A DNA stretch of 45,162 nt from Streptomyces sp. WAC06614 (GTDB lineage Bacteria; Actinomycetota; Actinomycetes; Streptomycetales; Streptomycetaceae). Positions 24,892 to 33,490 of the stretch are shown here, in pieces. The number at the start of each line of letters is the position of its first letter. The stretch's first letter is position 1. The stretch is taken from assembly GCF_003949795.1 (NCBI RefSeq), contig NZ_RPRY01000020.1:1-45162 (forward strand), given 5' to 3'. Both the position numbers and the translations under genes were made by a program. The notes under the pieces were generated by a model. It searched no databases. It was not told the origin of the DNA and saw only the letters and a list, made by a program, of their open reading frames with translations.

Positions 24892-25551
24892 TCAGCGGGC
24901 CGTGATCTCGCTCCATCGGGTCACGCGGTCGCACCAGCGTGCGAGCAGGACGGGGTCGTGGCCGACGGCGAGCAGACCCGCGCCCGACGCGGCCCGGTAG
25001 TCCTCGACGACCCCGACCAGGGCGGCGGTCGTGGAGGCGTCCAGCATCGCCGTCATCTCGTCGCAGACCAGCCAGCGCGGACGCAGCACCAAGGCCCGCG
25101 CCAGGCAAGCCCGTTGCAGCTGGCCGTCGCTGACCTCGTGGGGCCGGCGCGCCAGCAGGTCCGCCCCGAGGCCGACCCGTGCGGCCAGCGGGGGAACGGC
25201 CGTGGCCACCTCGGCGCGCCGGCCGGTGGCCCGTAGCGGCTCGGCGACCAGGTCGTACAGCCGCAGCCGCGGGTCGGCGGACAGCCGGGGCTGCTGGAAG
25301 ACGACCCCGACCGCGGTGCGCAGGGCACGCGGCGCCCGGTGGCGGTAGCGGGTGACCGGGGTCCCGTCCAGGGTGAGCGTGCCGCGCTCGGGGCGGTGCA
25401 GCAGGGCGGCGACCTTGGCCAGGGTGGACTTGCCGCAGCCGCTGGGGCCGAGCAGCCCGACGGCCTCGCCGGGGGCGATGCTCAGGTGCGCGCCGCGGAC
25501 GACCGGGGCCCGGCCGGTGTACCCGGCGGTGATGTCGGCGAGCTCAAGCAT
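24892..25551 (-). CDS. nikE: Nickel/peptide ABC transporter ATPase (DppF/NikE type)
   Basis: The second ATPase of the importer, 219 aa. It has Walker A GPSGCGKST near residue 34, a signature changed from LSGGQ to VSDGQLQRACLARAL near 143, Walker B RWLVCDEMTAMLD and the switch histidine in LAVGHDP. The S-D-G-Q signature and M in place of P after DE are atypical but found in small NikE-like proteins. ATG 25551 overlaps the nikD end by eight bases; an upstream extension to 25635 would overlap far more. A 12-bp palindrome, TGACGGCCGTCA (24883-24894), covers the stop. Confidence 0.75.
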   Translation of the reverse strand: MLELADITAGYTGRAPVVRGAHLSIAPGEAVGLLGPSGCGKSTLAKVAALLHRPERGTLTLDGTPVTRYRHRAPRALRTAVGVVFQQPRLSADPRLRLYDLVAEPLRATGRRAEVATAVPPLAARVGLGADLLARRPHEVSDGQLQRACLARALVLRPRWLVCDEMTAMLDASTTAALVGVVEDYRAASGAGLLAVGHDPVLLARWCDRVTRWSEITAR

Positions 25552-26548
25552 GGTGGCAGGCCGTCCCTTCGGTGAACTCGGGCCGCTGCGCGGTGCAGAG
25601 GCCGTCGGCGACCGGGCAGCGGGCGGCGAACGCACAGCCGGGCGGCAGGGCGCCCAGCTCGGGCGGGGCCCCGGGTACGGGGGTGAAGGCGCGCTCGGGC
25701 AGCGCGTCGAGCAGCCCGCGGGCGTAGGGGTGGCGGGGCCCCCGGGCCCCGAAGAACTCCGCGGCGGGGGTGATCTCCACGATCCGGCCCGCGTACATCA
25801 CGGCGACGGTGTCGGCGATGCGTTCGGCCGCCGCCAGGTCGTGCGTGATCATCAGCAGGGCCCGGCCGGCGTCGCGGGTGTGGCCGCGCAGTTCGTCGAC
25901 CGTGGCCTCGACGAGGTCCCGGTCCAGGCCCGTGGTCGGCTCGTCGGCCAGCAGCAGCGGGGCGTCGCCGATCAGGGCGAGCGCGGTGGCGGCCCGCTGG
26001 GCGATTCCGCCGGACAGCTCGTGCGGGTAGCGGTCGAGGTGGCCGGGCGGGAACGCCGCCCGCGCGGCGGCCCGTTCGGCGGCGGCCCGGACCCGCGCCG
26101 CACGCTCCCGCCGTCCGCCGGCCCCGGCCCGGTGGCCGCCGAGGGCGCGCACGGTCTCCTCCAGGTGGGAGCGGACGGTCCGTACGGGGGTCAGATGGGC
26201 GGCGGGACTCTGCGGGACCAGCCCGACCCGCCGGCCGCGCACCTGCCGGGCGAGGGTGCGCTCGTCGGCGGCGAGCAGGTCGAGCCCGTCGGCGAGGCGG
26301 GCGGAGCCACACGTCTCGGCGTTGCCGGGCAGCAGCCCGAGCAGGGCGGAGGCGAGCACGGACTTGCCGCAGCCGGACTCCCCGACCAGGGCCAGGCACT
26401 CCCCCGCCCCGAGCCGGAAGCCGACGTCCCCGACGGCGACCACGTCCGGCCGCCCCCGCATCCGGAACCGCACCGACAGCCCCTCCACCCGCAGCACGTC
26501 CCCGGCGGGGGCGGGCACGGTGTCGGCCGGGGCGGGCGTGGCGGTCAC
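25544..26548 (-). CDS. nikD: Nickel/peptide ABC transporter ATPase (DppD/NikD type)
   Basis: The first ATPase of the importer, 334 aa. It has Walker A GESGCGKSV, Q-loop VPQSPAAHLTP, signature LSGGIAQRAATALAL, Walker B LLLADEPTTGLD and switch MITHDLAAAE. The C-terminal oligopeptide/dipeptide extension contains the cysteine cluster CAFAARCPVADGLC, typical of DppD/OppD proteins and their Fe-S or metal-binding motif. GTG 26548 overlaps the nikC stop by GTGA; the open frame to 27079 is a shadow of nikC. Translationally coupled within a five-gene operon. Confidence 0.82.
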   Translation of the reverse strand: MTATPAPADTVPAPAGDVLRVEGLSVRFRMRGRPDVVAVGDVGFRLGAGECLALVGESGCGKSVLASALLGLLPGNAETCGSARLADGLDLLAADERTLARQVRGRRVGLVPQSPAAHLTPVRTVRSHLEETVRALGGHRAGAGGRRERAARVRAAAERAAARAAFPPGHLDRYPHELSGGIAQRAATALALIGDAPLLLADEPTTGLDRDLVEATVDELRGHTRDAGRALLMITHDLAAAERIADTVAVMYAGRIVEITPAAEFFGARGPRHPYARGLLDALPERAFTPVPGAPPELGALPPGCAFAARCPVADGLCTAQRPEFTEGTACHHA

Positions 26549-27381
26549 AGGGTCGGCTCCGAGCGCCGGCGCGGGTTCAGCCGGTCGCGCCAGGCGCCGG
26601 CCAGGCCCGCGATCGCGAGGGTGGGGAGGATCAGCAGCAGGCCCGGGAAGAGGGTCGGCCACCAGTCGCCCGCGAGCAGGGAGCCCCGCCCGTTCTGCAC
26701 GAGCGTGCCGAGGCTGGACCGGTCGGCGGGCAGGCCCAGGCCCAGGAAGGACAGGGCCGATTCGTGCCACATCGCGTGCGGCACCATCAGGACGGCCGCC
26801 AGCCCGGCCTGCGGCAGCACGCCGGGGACCAGGTGGCGCAGCAGGATGCGGCCGCGGGAGGCGCCCCCGGACAGGGCCGCGTCCAGGTACGGGCGGGCGC
26901 GCAGGGACCGGACCTCGGCCCGGACGATCCGGGCGGTCGACAGCCAGTGGGTGACGGCGACGGAGACGACCACGGGCCACAGGCCCGGCCGGAACAGGGC
27001 GACCACGAAGATGCCCAGCAGCAGGGGCGGCACGGCGGAGAAGGTGTCCACCGCCCGCATCAGCAGCCGGTCCGGCCACCCCCCGAAGGCCGCCGCCACG
27101 GCGCCCACCGCGGTGCCGACCACGGTGGCGACCGCCGCGGCCACCACCCCCACGAGCAGGGACACCCGCAGCCCGTGGACGCAGCGCAGCAGCAGGTCGC
27201 GGCCCAGGTCGTCGGTGCCGAACGGGTGCGCCCAGGAGGGCGGCAGCAGTCGCGCGGCCAGGTCCACGGCCTGGGGGTCCACGGGGGCGGCGAGCGGCAC
27301 CACGAGCGCGGCCGTCAGCAGGACGGCCGCCACCGCGGCCGAGGCCCGCAGCCGCCAGGTCCCGCGCGGGGCGTCAGCCAT
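26545..27381 (-). CDS. nikC: Nickel/peptide ABC transporter permease (DppC/NikC type)
   Basis: An inner-membrane permease of 278 aa. It opens with a transmembrane helix (ASAAVAAVLLTAALVVPLA) and carries the DppC-type motif HPFGTDDLGRDLLLRCVHG near residue 52. The conserved cytoplasmic loop SGGASRGRILLRHLVPGVLP (EAA motif, near 180) and the typical ALSFLGLGLPADRSSLGTLV follow. ATG 27381 overlaps the end of nikB by eight bases. It pairs with NikB to form the channel. Confidence 0.82.
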   Translation of the reverse strand: MADAPRGTWRLRASAAVAAVLLTAALVVPLAAPVDPQAVDLAARLLPPSWAHPFGTDDLGRDLLLRCVHGLRVSLLVGVVAAAVATVVGTAVGAVAAAFGGWPDRLLMRAVDTFSAVPPLLLGIFVVALFRPGLWPVVVSVAVTHWLSTARIVRAEVRSLRARPYLDAALSGGASRGRILLRHLVPGVLPQAGLAAVLMVPHAMWHESALSFLGLGLPADRSSLGTLVQNGRGSLLAGDWWPTLFPGLLLILPTLAIAGLAGAWRDRLNPRRRSEPTL

Positions 27382-28384
27382 CGAAGCCCACCCTCGGGTC
27401 GGCCAGTCCGTGGAGCAGGTCGGAGAGGAGGTTGCCGGCCAGGACGGCGACGGTGGCGAGCACGGTCAGGGCGGCCAGCAGCGGGAAGTCCACGGAGGTG
27501 GCGGCCTGTACGGTCGCGGCGGCGATGCCCGGCCAGCTGAAGACGGTCTCCACCAACAGGGCCCCGGTGATCAGCTCCGGCACCCGCGAGCCGATCAGGG
27601 TCAGCACCGGCAGCATCCCGGACCGCAGCCCGTGCCCGAACAGGACGGTCCGCTCGGCCACCCCGCGGGCCCGGGCCCCGCGCACCGGGTCCTCGGCCAG
27701 GGCGTCGGCCACGCCCTGGCGCACGTAGAGGAAGAACCAGGGCAGTTGGGACAGCCCCAGGACCAGGGCGGGCAGCACCAGGTGACGGGCCACCTGGCCG
27801 GCGGTGACGGTGTCGCCGCCCGCGTCGGTGAGCCCGCCGGAGGGCAGTGCGCCGAGAGTGACGGAGAAGGCCCAGACGGCGAGCAGGCCGAGCCAGAACG
27901 GGGGTGCGGCCTCCAGGGTGTAGGCCGCCGCGGACGCGAGGCGGTCCAGCGGGCCGCCGGGGCGGCGGGCGGCGAGCACCCCGAGCAGGGTGCCCGCCGT
28001 CGCCGCCAGCAGGAACGCGGTGGCGGCCAGCAGCGCCGACCAGCCGACCCGTTCGGTGATCACGTCGGCGACCGGCTGGCGCATCACCGCCGAGGTGCCG
28101 AGGTCGCCGGTGAGGGCCGAGGTGAGCCAGTCCCACCAGCGGGTCACCAGCGGCACGTCGGCGCCGAGGTTGGCGCGCAGTTCGTCGAGCCGGGCCTGGG
28201 AGGCGGTCATCCCGGCCTGGCCGGCGTAGGCCTTGACCGGGTCGAAGGGCGAGACGGCGGCGACCGCGAACACCCCGAGGGTGACGGCCGGCAGCACCGG
28301 GACCGCGGCCAGGGCGCGGCGCCCGGCCATCCGGGTCATCGCCCGCCAGGGCGGGCGGCGTCGCGCGTCGGGGCGGAACGTCAC
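27374..28384 (-). CDS. nikB: Nickel/peptide ABC transporter permease (DppB/NikB type)
   Basis: An inner-membrane permease of 336 aa. The first helix (ALAAVPVLPAVTLGVFAVAA), the periplasmic region with DVPLVTRWWDWLTSALTGDL and the EAA loop ARGVAERTVLFGHGLRSGML follow the DppB order. The C-terminal motif LLVETVFSWPGIA is typical of the class. GTG 28384 overlaps the nikA stop by GTGA; an earlier in-frame ATG (28417) would lie within nikA and is less likely. Confidence 0.82.
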   Translation of the reverse strand: MTFRPDARRRPPWRAMTRMAGRRALAAVPVLPAVTLGVFAVAAVSPFDPVKAYAGQAGMTASQARLDELRANLGADVPLVTRWWDWLTSALTGDLGTSAVMRQPVADVITERVGWSALLAATAFLLAATAGTLLGVLAARRPGGPLDRLASAAAYTLEAAPPFWLGLLAVWAFSVTLGALPSGGLTDAGGDTVTAGQVARHLVLPALVLGLSQLPWFFLYVRQGVADALAEDPVRGARARGVAERTVLFGHGLRSGMLPVLTLIGSRVPELITGALLVETVFSWPGIAAATVQAATSVDFPLLAALTVLATVAVLAGNLLSDLLHGLADPRVGFDG

Positions 28385-29979
28385 TGCTTCGGCTTCCAGC
28401 TCTCCACGTTCCACCACGGCCCGGCGCCGAGGCCGTGGTCGTGCGGCTCGACCTGGGTGGTGAGGGGGCCCTGCGGCCCTTCCCAGCGGTCGGAGACGAC
28501 GTACACGTGGTCGATGTGGGTCAGGAAGACATAGCCGGGGTCCTTCACCAGCTCGCGCTGGACGGTGTCGTACGCGGCCTTGCGCACGGCCCGGTCGCCG
28601 CTGCGGCGGCCCTCGTCGAGGGCGGCGTCGACGACCGGGTTGGCGTACCGGGCCATGTTGTTGAAGCCGTCGCCGGCGAGGGTGGACTTCAGCAGCAGGT
28701 ACTGGTCGAAGTCGGGGTCGGCGGGCGAGCCGCCGCCCGCGAGCACCGCCTCGGCCGCCATCCGGGGCTCGATGACCTCCCAGGTGCCGGCCTGCGTGCG
28801 CACCTCGATCCCGGCCTTGCGGGCGTCGGAGGCGAAGGCGAGGGCGTGGTCCTGGCGGATCTTGTCGCCGGAGGTGTACCAGAGCGGGAAGGAGGCGCGT
28901 ACGCCGTCCTTCTCGCGGATCCCGTCGGCGCCGGGCTTCCAGCCGGCCTCGTCGAGGATGCGGGTGGCCTGGGCCAGGTCGTGGGGGCGCTCGGTGCCCT
29001 CGGCGAACCAGGGGCTGCCGGTGGGGACGGGCCCGTACGCGGGTCGGCCCGCGCCCTCCAGGAGTCCGTCGACCATGGCCTTGCGGTCGACGGCGAGGTC
29101 CAGCGCCCGGCGGACGGCCCGGTCACCGGTGACCTTGTGCTGCGTGGGCAGGGTGACGCTGCGGTGGTCGAAGGTGGAGGCCGCGTAGGTGCGCCGGCCG
29201 GAGTCGCGGGCGAAGCCCTTGGCCAGGGCGGGCGGGAGGATCGCGGCGTCGAGCTCGCCCGCACGCAGCCGGGTGGCGCGGACGTCGTCGTCCTTGACGA
29301 CGGCCATGGTGAACTTCTTCACGGCCGGGGCGCCGCCCCAGTAGTGCGGGTTGGCGGTGAAGCTCAGCTTCTCGCCCTTGGACCAGGCGGTCAGGACGTA
29401 GGGGCCGGTGCCGACGGGACGGGTGGTGAACTCGCCGCTGTTGACGTCCTGCCGGCCCGCGACGTGCTCGGGGGCGATGGGCAGCACGGTGCGCTCGGCG
29501 AAGGGCGCGTAGGGGTACTTGAGCGTGAAGACGACCGTGTCGGCGCCCTGTTCGGTCACCTCGGAGAGCGCGTCGAGCTCGGTCCTGGAGGCGTTGTTGG
29601 TCCTCGCGTCGAGGATGGTGCGGTAGGTGAAGACCACGTCCGTGGCGCTGAACGGCTGTCCGTCGCTGAAGGTCACGCCCTGGCGGAGCCGGTAGGTGTA
29701 GCGCAGTCCGTCGGCGGAGACCTCGGGCAGCGCCACCGCGAGGGCGGGCCGCAGGTTCATCTGCGCGTCGTGGGTCAGCAGTCCGTCGAAGATCTTGGAG
29801 TTGCCGTCCTTGCCGTAGCCCAGCAGCGGGCTGAGGCTCTCGGGTTCCTCGGCGATGCCCACCACGACGGAGTCGGCCGGGGCGTTCGGGGCGGGGCCGG
29901 AGCAGGCCGTCGCGCTCGCGACGAGTGCGGCGATGGCCAGCGCGGTCGCGGCCACCCCTCGTACGGTCCGGGCCGTCAT
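28381..29979 (-). CDS. nikA: Nickel/peptide ABC substrate-binding lipoprotein
   Basis: The extracellular receptor of the five-gene importer, 532 aa, of the SBP_bac_5 (DppA/OppA/NikA) class. A signal peptide with a SATAC lipobox near residue 26 anchors it. Class landmarks are LTHDAQMNLRPALA, FSDGQPFSATDVVFTY, PVGTGPYVLTAWSKGEKL and a run of basic and aspartate-rich loops. The operon order (receptor, two permeases, two ATPases) fits nik or dpp; the Nur-type box at 30024-30040 favours nickel, as in S. coelicolor nikABCDE. ATG 29979 has AGGGATG about ten bases upstream; ATG 29991 is an in-frame alternative. Peptide substrate cannot be excluded. Confidence 0.75.
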   Translation of the reverse strand: MTARTVRGVAATALAIAALVASATACSGPAPNAPADSVVVGIAEEPESLSPLLGYGKDGNSKIFDGLLTHDAQMNLRPALAVALPEVSADGLRYTYRLRQGVTFSDGQPFSATDVVFTYRTILDARTNNASRTELDALSEVTEQGADTVVFTLKYPYAPFAERTVLPIAPEHVAGRQDVNSGEFTTRPVGTGPYVLTAWSKGEKLSFTANPHYWGGAPAVKKFTMAVVKDDDVRATRLRAGELDAAILPPALAKGFARDSGRRTYAASTFDHRSVTLPTQHKVTGDRAVRRALDLAVDRKAMVDGLLEGAGRPAYGPVPTGSPWFAEGTERPHDLAQATRILDEAGWKPGADGIREKDGVRASFPLWYTSGDKIRQDHALAFASDARKAGIEVRTQAGTWEVIEPRMAAEAVLAGGGSPADPDFDQYLLLKSTLAGDGFNNMARYANPVVDAALDEGRRSGDRAVRKAAYDTVQRELVKDPGYVFLTHIDHVYVVSDRWEGPQGPLTTQVEPHDHGLGAGPWWNVESWKPKQ

Positions 29980-30023
29980 GCTGGTGCACATCCCTGTATT
30001 GCGGTGTTTACGTTCATCTGTTC

Positions 30024-30040
30024 TTGCGAACGAGTCGCAA
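30024..30040 (-). promoter_or_regulatory. Nur-type operator upstream of nikA
   Basis: TTGCGA-ACGAG-TCGCAA is a perfect 6-bp inverted repeat with five bases between. It matches the published Nur box pattern of S. coelicolor, tTGCaa-N5-ttGCAA, which the Fur-family nickel regulator Nur binds upstream of nikABCDE and sodF. It lies 45 bases upstream of ATG 29979 in a locally AT-richer promoter region. Nickel-dependent repression of the operon is the inference. Confidence 0.65.
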
Positions 30041-30173
30041 TAATGACAGACGCGATCAGAAACAGACGAACCCGCCCCTCCCGCCCCGCCTCGTGCACGG
30101 GTCTTGCCGCACCCCGGATTCCCGTGCCATACATGGCTGACGAAGAGGTCCAGACCTTTCCGGGAGGGGTTCC

Positions 30174-31148
30174 GTGCGCCAGTGGCCCACCGCCGCGCCC
30201 GCCGCGGCCCTGGCCTGCGCGCTGGCCGTGGGCGGCCTGGCCGGCTGCGGCGCCGGGGACGTCCCGCTCCCGCCGGCACCCGCCGGGCTGACCGCGCAGG
30301 CGGGCAGCGCGACCTCGGTGCACGTGATGTGGGACGCGGCCACGGGCGGCGGCGGGGCGCGGGTGACCGGCTACCAGGTGTTCCAGGGCGGCACCCTGGT
30401 CCGCGAACTGCCCGCGGAGAAGACCATGGTGGACATCACCGGCCTCGCCCCGCAGACCGCCTACGCCTTCACGGTCCGGGCCAAGGCCGCTTCCGGGGCC
30501 CTGTCCGCGCCCAGCGCGGAGGCCACCGCCACCACCCCGGCCGCCCGCCCCGAGGACCGGCAGGCCCCCACCGCGCCGGGCACCCTCAGCGCCCGCGCCG
30601 AGGGACCGCGCGCGGTCCGGCTCACCTGGTCCCCGGCCTCCGACGACGTGGGCGTGACCGCGTACGACGTCCACCAGGGCGGCGTCCGGATCCACACGGT
30701 CACCGGCACCGAGACCGCCACCCTGCTGACCGGACTGCGGCCGGACACGGTCTACACGTTCACCGTGCGGGCCCGGGACGGCGCCGACAACTCCTCCCCC
30801 GACGGCCCGGCCGCCGACGCCACCACCCCGCCCGCCGCCGGCCGCGGCCCGAGCACCGCCCCGGCCGACCTCACCGCGGCCGTCTCCCCCGGCACGGTCA
30901 CCCTGTCCTGGGACCCGCCGGACACCGGGCGGCCGACGACCGAGTACGAGCTCCACATCGACGGCCGGCCCACCACCACGGTCCAGTTCGGCGCCGGGGC
31001 GGTCCCCGCGGGCCGGGCCGAGTACCGGCTCACCGTCACCGAACCGGCCGGCACCGTCTGGGCGCTCAAGCTGCGGGCCCGGCTCCCCGACGGCACCTGG
31101 GGCGCCTTCTCGGCCGAACGCCGGGTCACGCTCATGGCCGGATCCTGA
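30174..31148 (+). CDS. Fibronectin type III lipoprotein
   Basis: A predicted cell-surface lipoprotein of 324 aa, divergent from the nik operon. The signal peptide has lipobox VGGLAGC with Cys25. Three Fn3 domains follow, at about residues 35-120, 128-218 and 226-322. They carry the typical turns YQVFQGG, LAPQTAYAFTVRAK, LRPDTVYTFTVRAR and the final ALKLRARLPDGTWGAFS. There is no catalytic domain, so this is a surface module of unknown ligand. GTG 30174 has GGGAGGGG five bases upstream. No sign of transfer. Confidence 0.8.
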   Translation: MRQWPTAAPAAALACALAVGGLAGCGAGDVPLPPAPAGLTAQAGSATSVHVMWDAATGGGGARVTGYQVFQGGTLVRELPAEKTMVDITGLAPQTAYAFTVRAKAASGALSAPSAEATATTPAARPEDRQAPTAPGTLSARAEGPRAVRLTWSPASDDVGVTAYDVHQGGVRIHTVTGTETATLLTGLRPDTVYTFTVRARDGADNSSPDGPAADATTPPAAGRGPSTAPADLTAAVSPGTVTLSWDPPDTGRPTTEYELHIDGRPTTTVQFGAGAVPAGRAEYRLTVTEPAGTVWALKLRARLPDGTWGAFSAERRVTLMAGS

Positions 31149-31277
31149 CCACGGCCGGTCACGGGACATCACGCCCCGCCGAAGACCGGCCATGATCCGA
31201 CGGCTGGACGAACGCATCCGGCCAACACCGGTCACGACGGTGACGGCGACGGTGGTTCTGAGCCAGACTCTGGCGCC

Positions 31278-33311
31278 GTGCTGGGCAATCTGCCGCCGGA
31301 GGCGGCCAGCTTCGTGGGCCGGAAGCGGGAAGTGGCCCTCCTCGACGGCCTGTTGCGCAGGAACCGCCTGATCACCCTCACCGGGGCCGGCGGTGTGGGG
31401 AAGTCACGGCTCGCGCTGCGCGCCGTCCGCGCCCACCGGCCGGCCCGCCCCGACGGCACGTGGTGGGTGGAGCTCTCCCCGCTGCGCGATCCCGCCCTGC
31501 TGGCCGCGGCCGTCGCCCACGCGCTGGGGCTCTCCCTGCAGTCCACCCGCTCCACCGACGAGGAGCTGTGCGCGTGGATGGCCGACAAGGAGCTGCTGCT
31601 CGTCCTCGACACCTGCGAGCACCTGGTGGCGGCCTGCCGCCACCTGATCGGCGACCTGCTCCAGTCCGCCCCCGGGCTGACGGTGCTGGTCACCTCGCGG
31701 GAGCCGCTCGGCGGCGCGGGCGAACTGCTCGTGGACGTCCGCCCGTTGCCCGCCGAGGGCCCCGACAGCGACGCCCTGGCCCTCTTCCGCGAGCGCGCCC
31801 TGGCCGCCGGCCCCGCGGCGGCGGCCGCCTTCGCCGACCCGGCCGGCACGGCGCTGGCCGCGGCGCTGTGCCGCCGGCTGGACGGCCTGCCGCTGGCCCT
31901 GGAACTGGCCGGGGCCCGGCTGCGCCGGCTGACGCTCGGGGAGCTGGCGCAGCGGCTGGACGCCCGCCTGGAGCTGCTCTGCGACGCCGACCCGGCCCTG
32001 CCGCCCCGGCACCGGACGCTGCGCACCGCGATCGGCTGGAGCCACGAGCTGTGCGAGCCGGTGGAACGGCTGCTGTGGGCCCGGCTGTCGGTGTTCGCCG
32101 GGTCCTTCGACCTCGCGGCGGCCCGGGCCGTGTGCTGCGGCGGCCCGCTGCCCGCCGCCCGGGTGCCGGGGGTCCTCGCGGGGCTGGTGGCCAAGTCGGT
32201 CGTGCGGCGCTCGGAGGAGCCCGGCGCCGGCCCCCGCTTCCGGATGCTGGACACCCTGCGCGAGTACGGGCACGGCTGGCTGGCCGAGCTGGACGAGGTG
32301 CGCCCCCTCGCCGACCGGCACGCCCACTGGTACGCGGCGCTGGCCGAGGCGGCCGAGCGCGAGTGGCTCGGCCCCCAGCAGGTGGCCTGGTACCGCCGGA
32401 TGACCGCCGACCACATGCAGCTGCGTGCGGCGCTGGAGCACCTGCTGCGCACGGACGCGGTGGCGGCGCTGGAGATGGCCGGGGCGCTGTGGTTCCTGTG
32501 GTTCTCCTGCGGGCACGCGCACGAGGGCAAGGCGTTCCTGGAGCGGGCCCTGGAGGTGGGCCCGCGCACCGGAGCGGCGTACGCCCGGGCCGTCTGGGCG
32601 CTCGGGCTGACCTGTCTGCTGCTGGGCGAACTGGACCGGGCGGTGGACTGGGGCCTGGAGTGCATCCGCGCCGCGCGCGGGCTCGCCGACCCCGAACGGG
32701 AGCTGCGCGCGGCGTACCTGACAGGGGTCTCGCTGCTGATGGCGGGCGACCCGCACCGGGCCCTGGAGCTGGCCGGCCCGCAGGCCCGGGCGGCCCACGG
32801 CGGGCGGGTGGACGGCGTCGGGTGGCTGCTGTGCCGGCTGGCGACCGCGTACGCGCTGAGCGCCCTGGAGCGCTTCGAGGAGGCGGCGGAGGAGGCCCGC
32901 GGGCTGCGCGAGGCCTGCGCGGCGCTCGGCGAGCGCTGGCTGCGCGCCTACGCCGACTACGTCCTGTCCTCGGCGGCGCTGGGGCGGGGACGGCACGGGG
33001 AGGCGGTACGGCACGTGCGGGCGATGCTCGCGGGCAAGCAGCTCCTCGGCGACCGGATCGGGATCGCGGTGGGCCTGGACCTCCAGGCCGCGGCGGTGGC
33101 CGCGCTGGGCGACGGGGAGGAGGCGGCCCGCCTGCTGGGCGCGGGGCACGCGTGGTGGCGCACGGTGGGGCGGCCGCAGCTGGGCTCACCGTCGCTGACG
33201 GCCCTGCGGGACCGGGGCGAGCGGCAGGCCAGGGCGGCGATCGGCGACGCGGCCTACGAGCGGGCGTTCGCGTCGGCCGTCCGTGACGGTGCGGTGGCGC
33301 CCACCCGCTGA
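31278..33311 (+). CDS. AfsR-like STAND ATPase without DNA-binding domain
   Basis: A 677-aa protein of the actinobacterial NB-ARC/STAND class. The N terminus NLPPEAASFVGRKREVALLD is the region that follows the SARP domain in AfsR-like proteins; here the protein starts directly with it. Walker A is GAGGVGKSR near residue 37 and Walker B LLLVLDTCEHL near 112. The MalT-like linker SREPLGGAGE, LDGLPLALELAGARLR and FRMLDTLREYG follow. From about residue 370 the protein is TPR-like helical. There is no OmpR or LuxR helix-turn-helix at either end. Start GTG 31278 is the first in frame. It may act through protein contacts; function inferred. Confidence 0.78.
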   Translation: MLGNLPPEAASFVGRKREVALLDGLLRRNRLITLTGAGGVGKSRLALRAVRAHRPARPDGTWWVELSPLRDPALLAAAVAHALGLSLQSTRSTDEELCAWMADKELLLVLDTCEHLVAACRHLIGDLLQSAPGLTVLVTSREPLGGAGELLVDVRPLPAEGPDSDALALFRERALAAGPAAAAAFADPAGTALAAALCRRLDGLPLALELAGARLRRLTLGELAQRLDARLELLCDADPALPPRHRTLRTAIGWSHELCEPVERLLWARLSVFAGSFDLAAARAVCCGGPLPAARVPGVLAGLVAKSVVRRSEEPGAGPRFRMLDTLREYGHGWLAELDEVRPLADRHAHWYAALAEAAEREWLGPQQVAWYRRMTADHMQLRAALEHLLRTDAVAALEMAGALWFLWFSCGHAHEGKAFLERALEVGPRTGAAYARAVWALGLTCLLLGELDRAVDWGLECIRAARGLADPERELRAAYLTGVSLLMAGDPHRALELAGPQARAAHGGRVDGVGWLLCRLATAYALSALERFEEAAEEARGLREACAALGERWLRAYADYVLSSAALGRGRHGEAVRHVRAMLAGKQLLGDRIGIAVGLDLQAAAVAALGDGEEAARLLGAGHAWWRTVGRPQLGSPSLTALRDRGERQARAAIGDAAYERAFASAVRDGAVAPTR

Positions 33312-33378
33312 GCGGCAGCGGGCGGGCACCGGCGCGCCGCCTCCCGGCGGTGGCCGGGGGCCGGTAACAAGGCCGGGG

Positions 33379-33396
33379 CTCCCGTCAGTACGGGAG
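33379..33396. terminator. Hairpin at the end of the micropeptide gene
   Basis: CTCCCGT and ACGGGAG form a perfect 7-bp stem with a 4-base loop; the micropeptide stop codon overlaps the loop. It could end transcription on both strands of this convergent site. No T tract follows. Confidence 0.4.
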
Positions 33397-33477
33397 GGGT
33401 CTTCCCGACGGCGTGCGCAGGTCCAGTTCTCGCGGTGCCGGCTTCGGCACGGGCTTGCGGATGATCTGCTGGCGCAT
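33385..33477 (-). CDS. 30-aa basic, proline-rich micropeptide
   Basis: A very short open frame starting at ATG 33477, with GGGGGAA about five bases upstream. It starts 13 bases after the stop of the DUF5999 gene. The peptide begins MRQQIIRKPVPKPAP and ends in RPLPY. It is rich in Lys, Arg and Pro, has no cysteine and no signal or membrane segment. Spacing, ribosome site and a hairpin over the stop support a real gene; I do not recognise the family. A chance frame cannot be excluded by eye. Confidence 0.5.
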   Translation of the reverse strand: MRQQIIRKPVPKPAPRELDLRTPSGRPLPY

Positions 33478-33490
33478 GGGGTTCCCCCGA

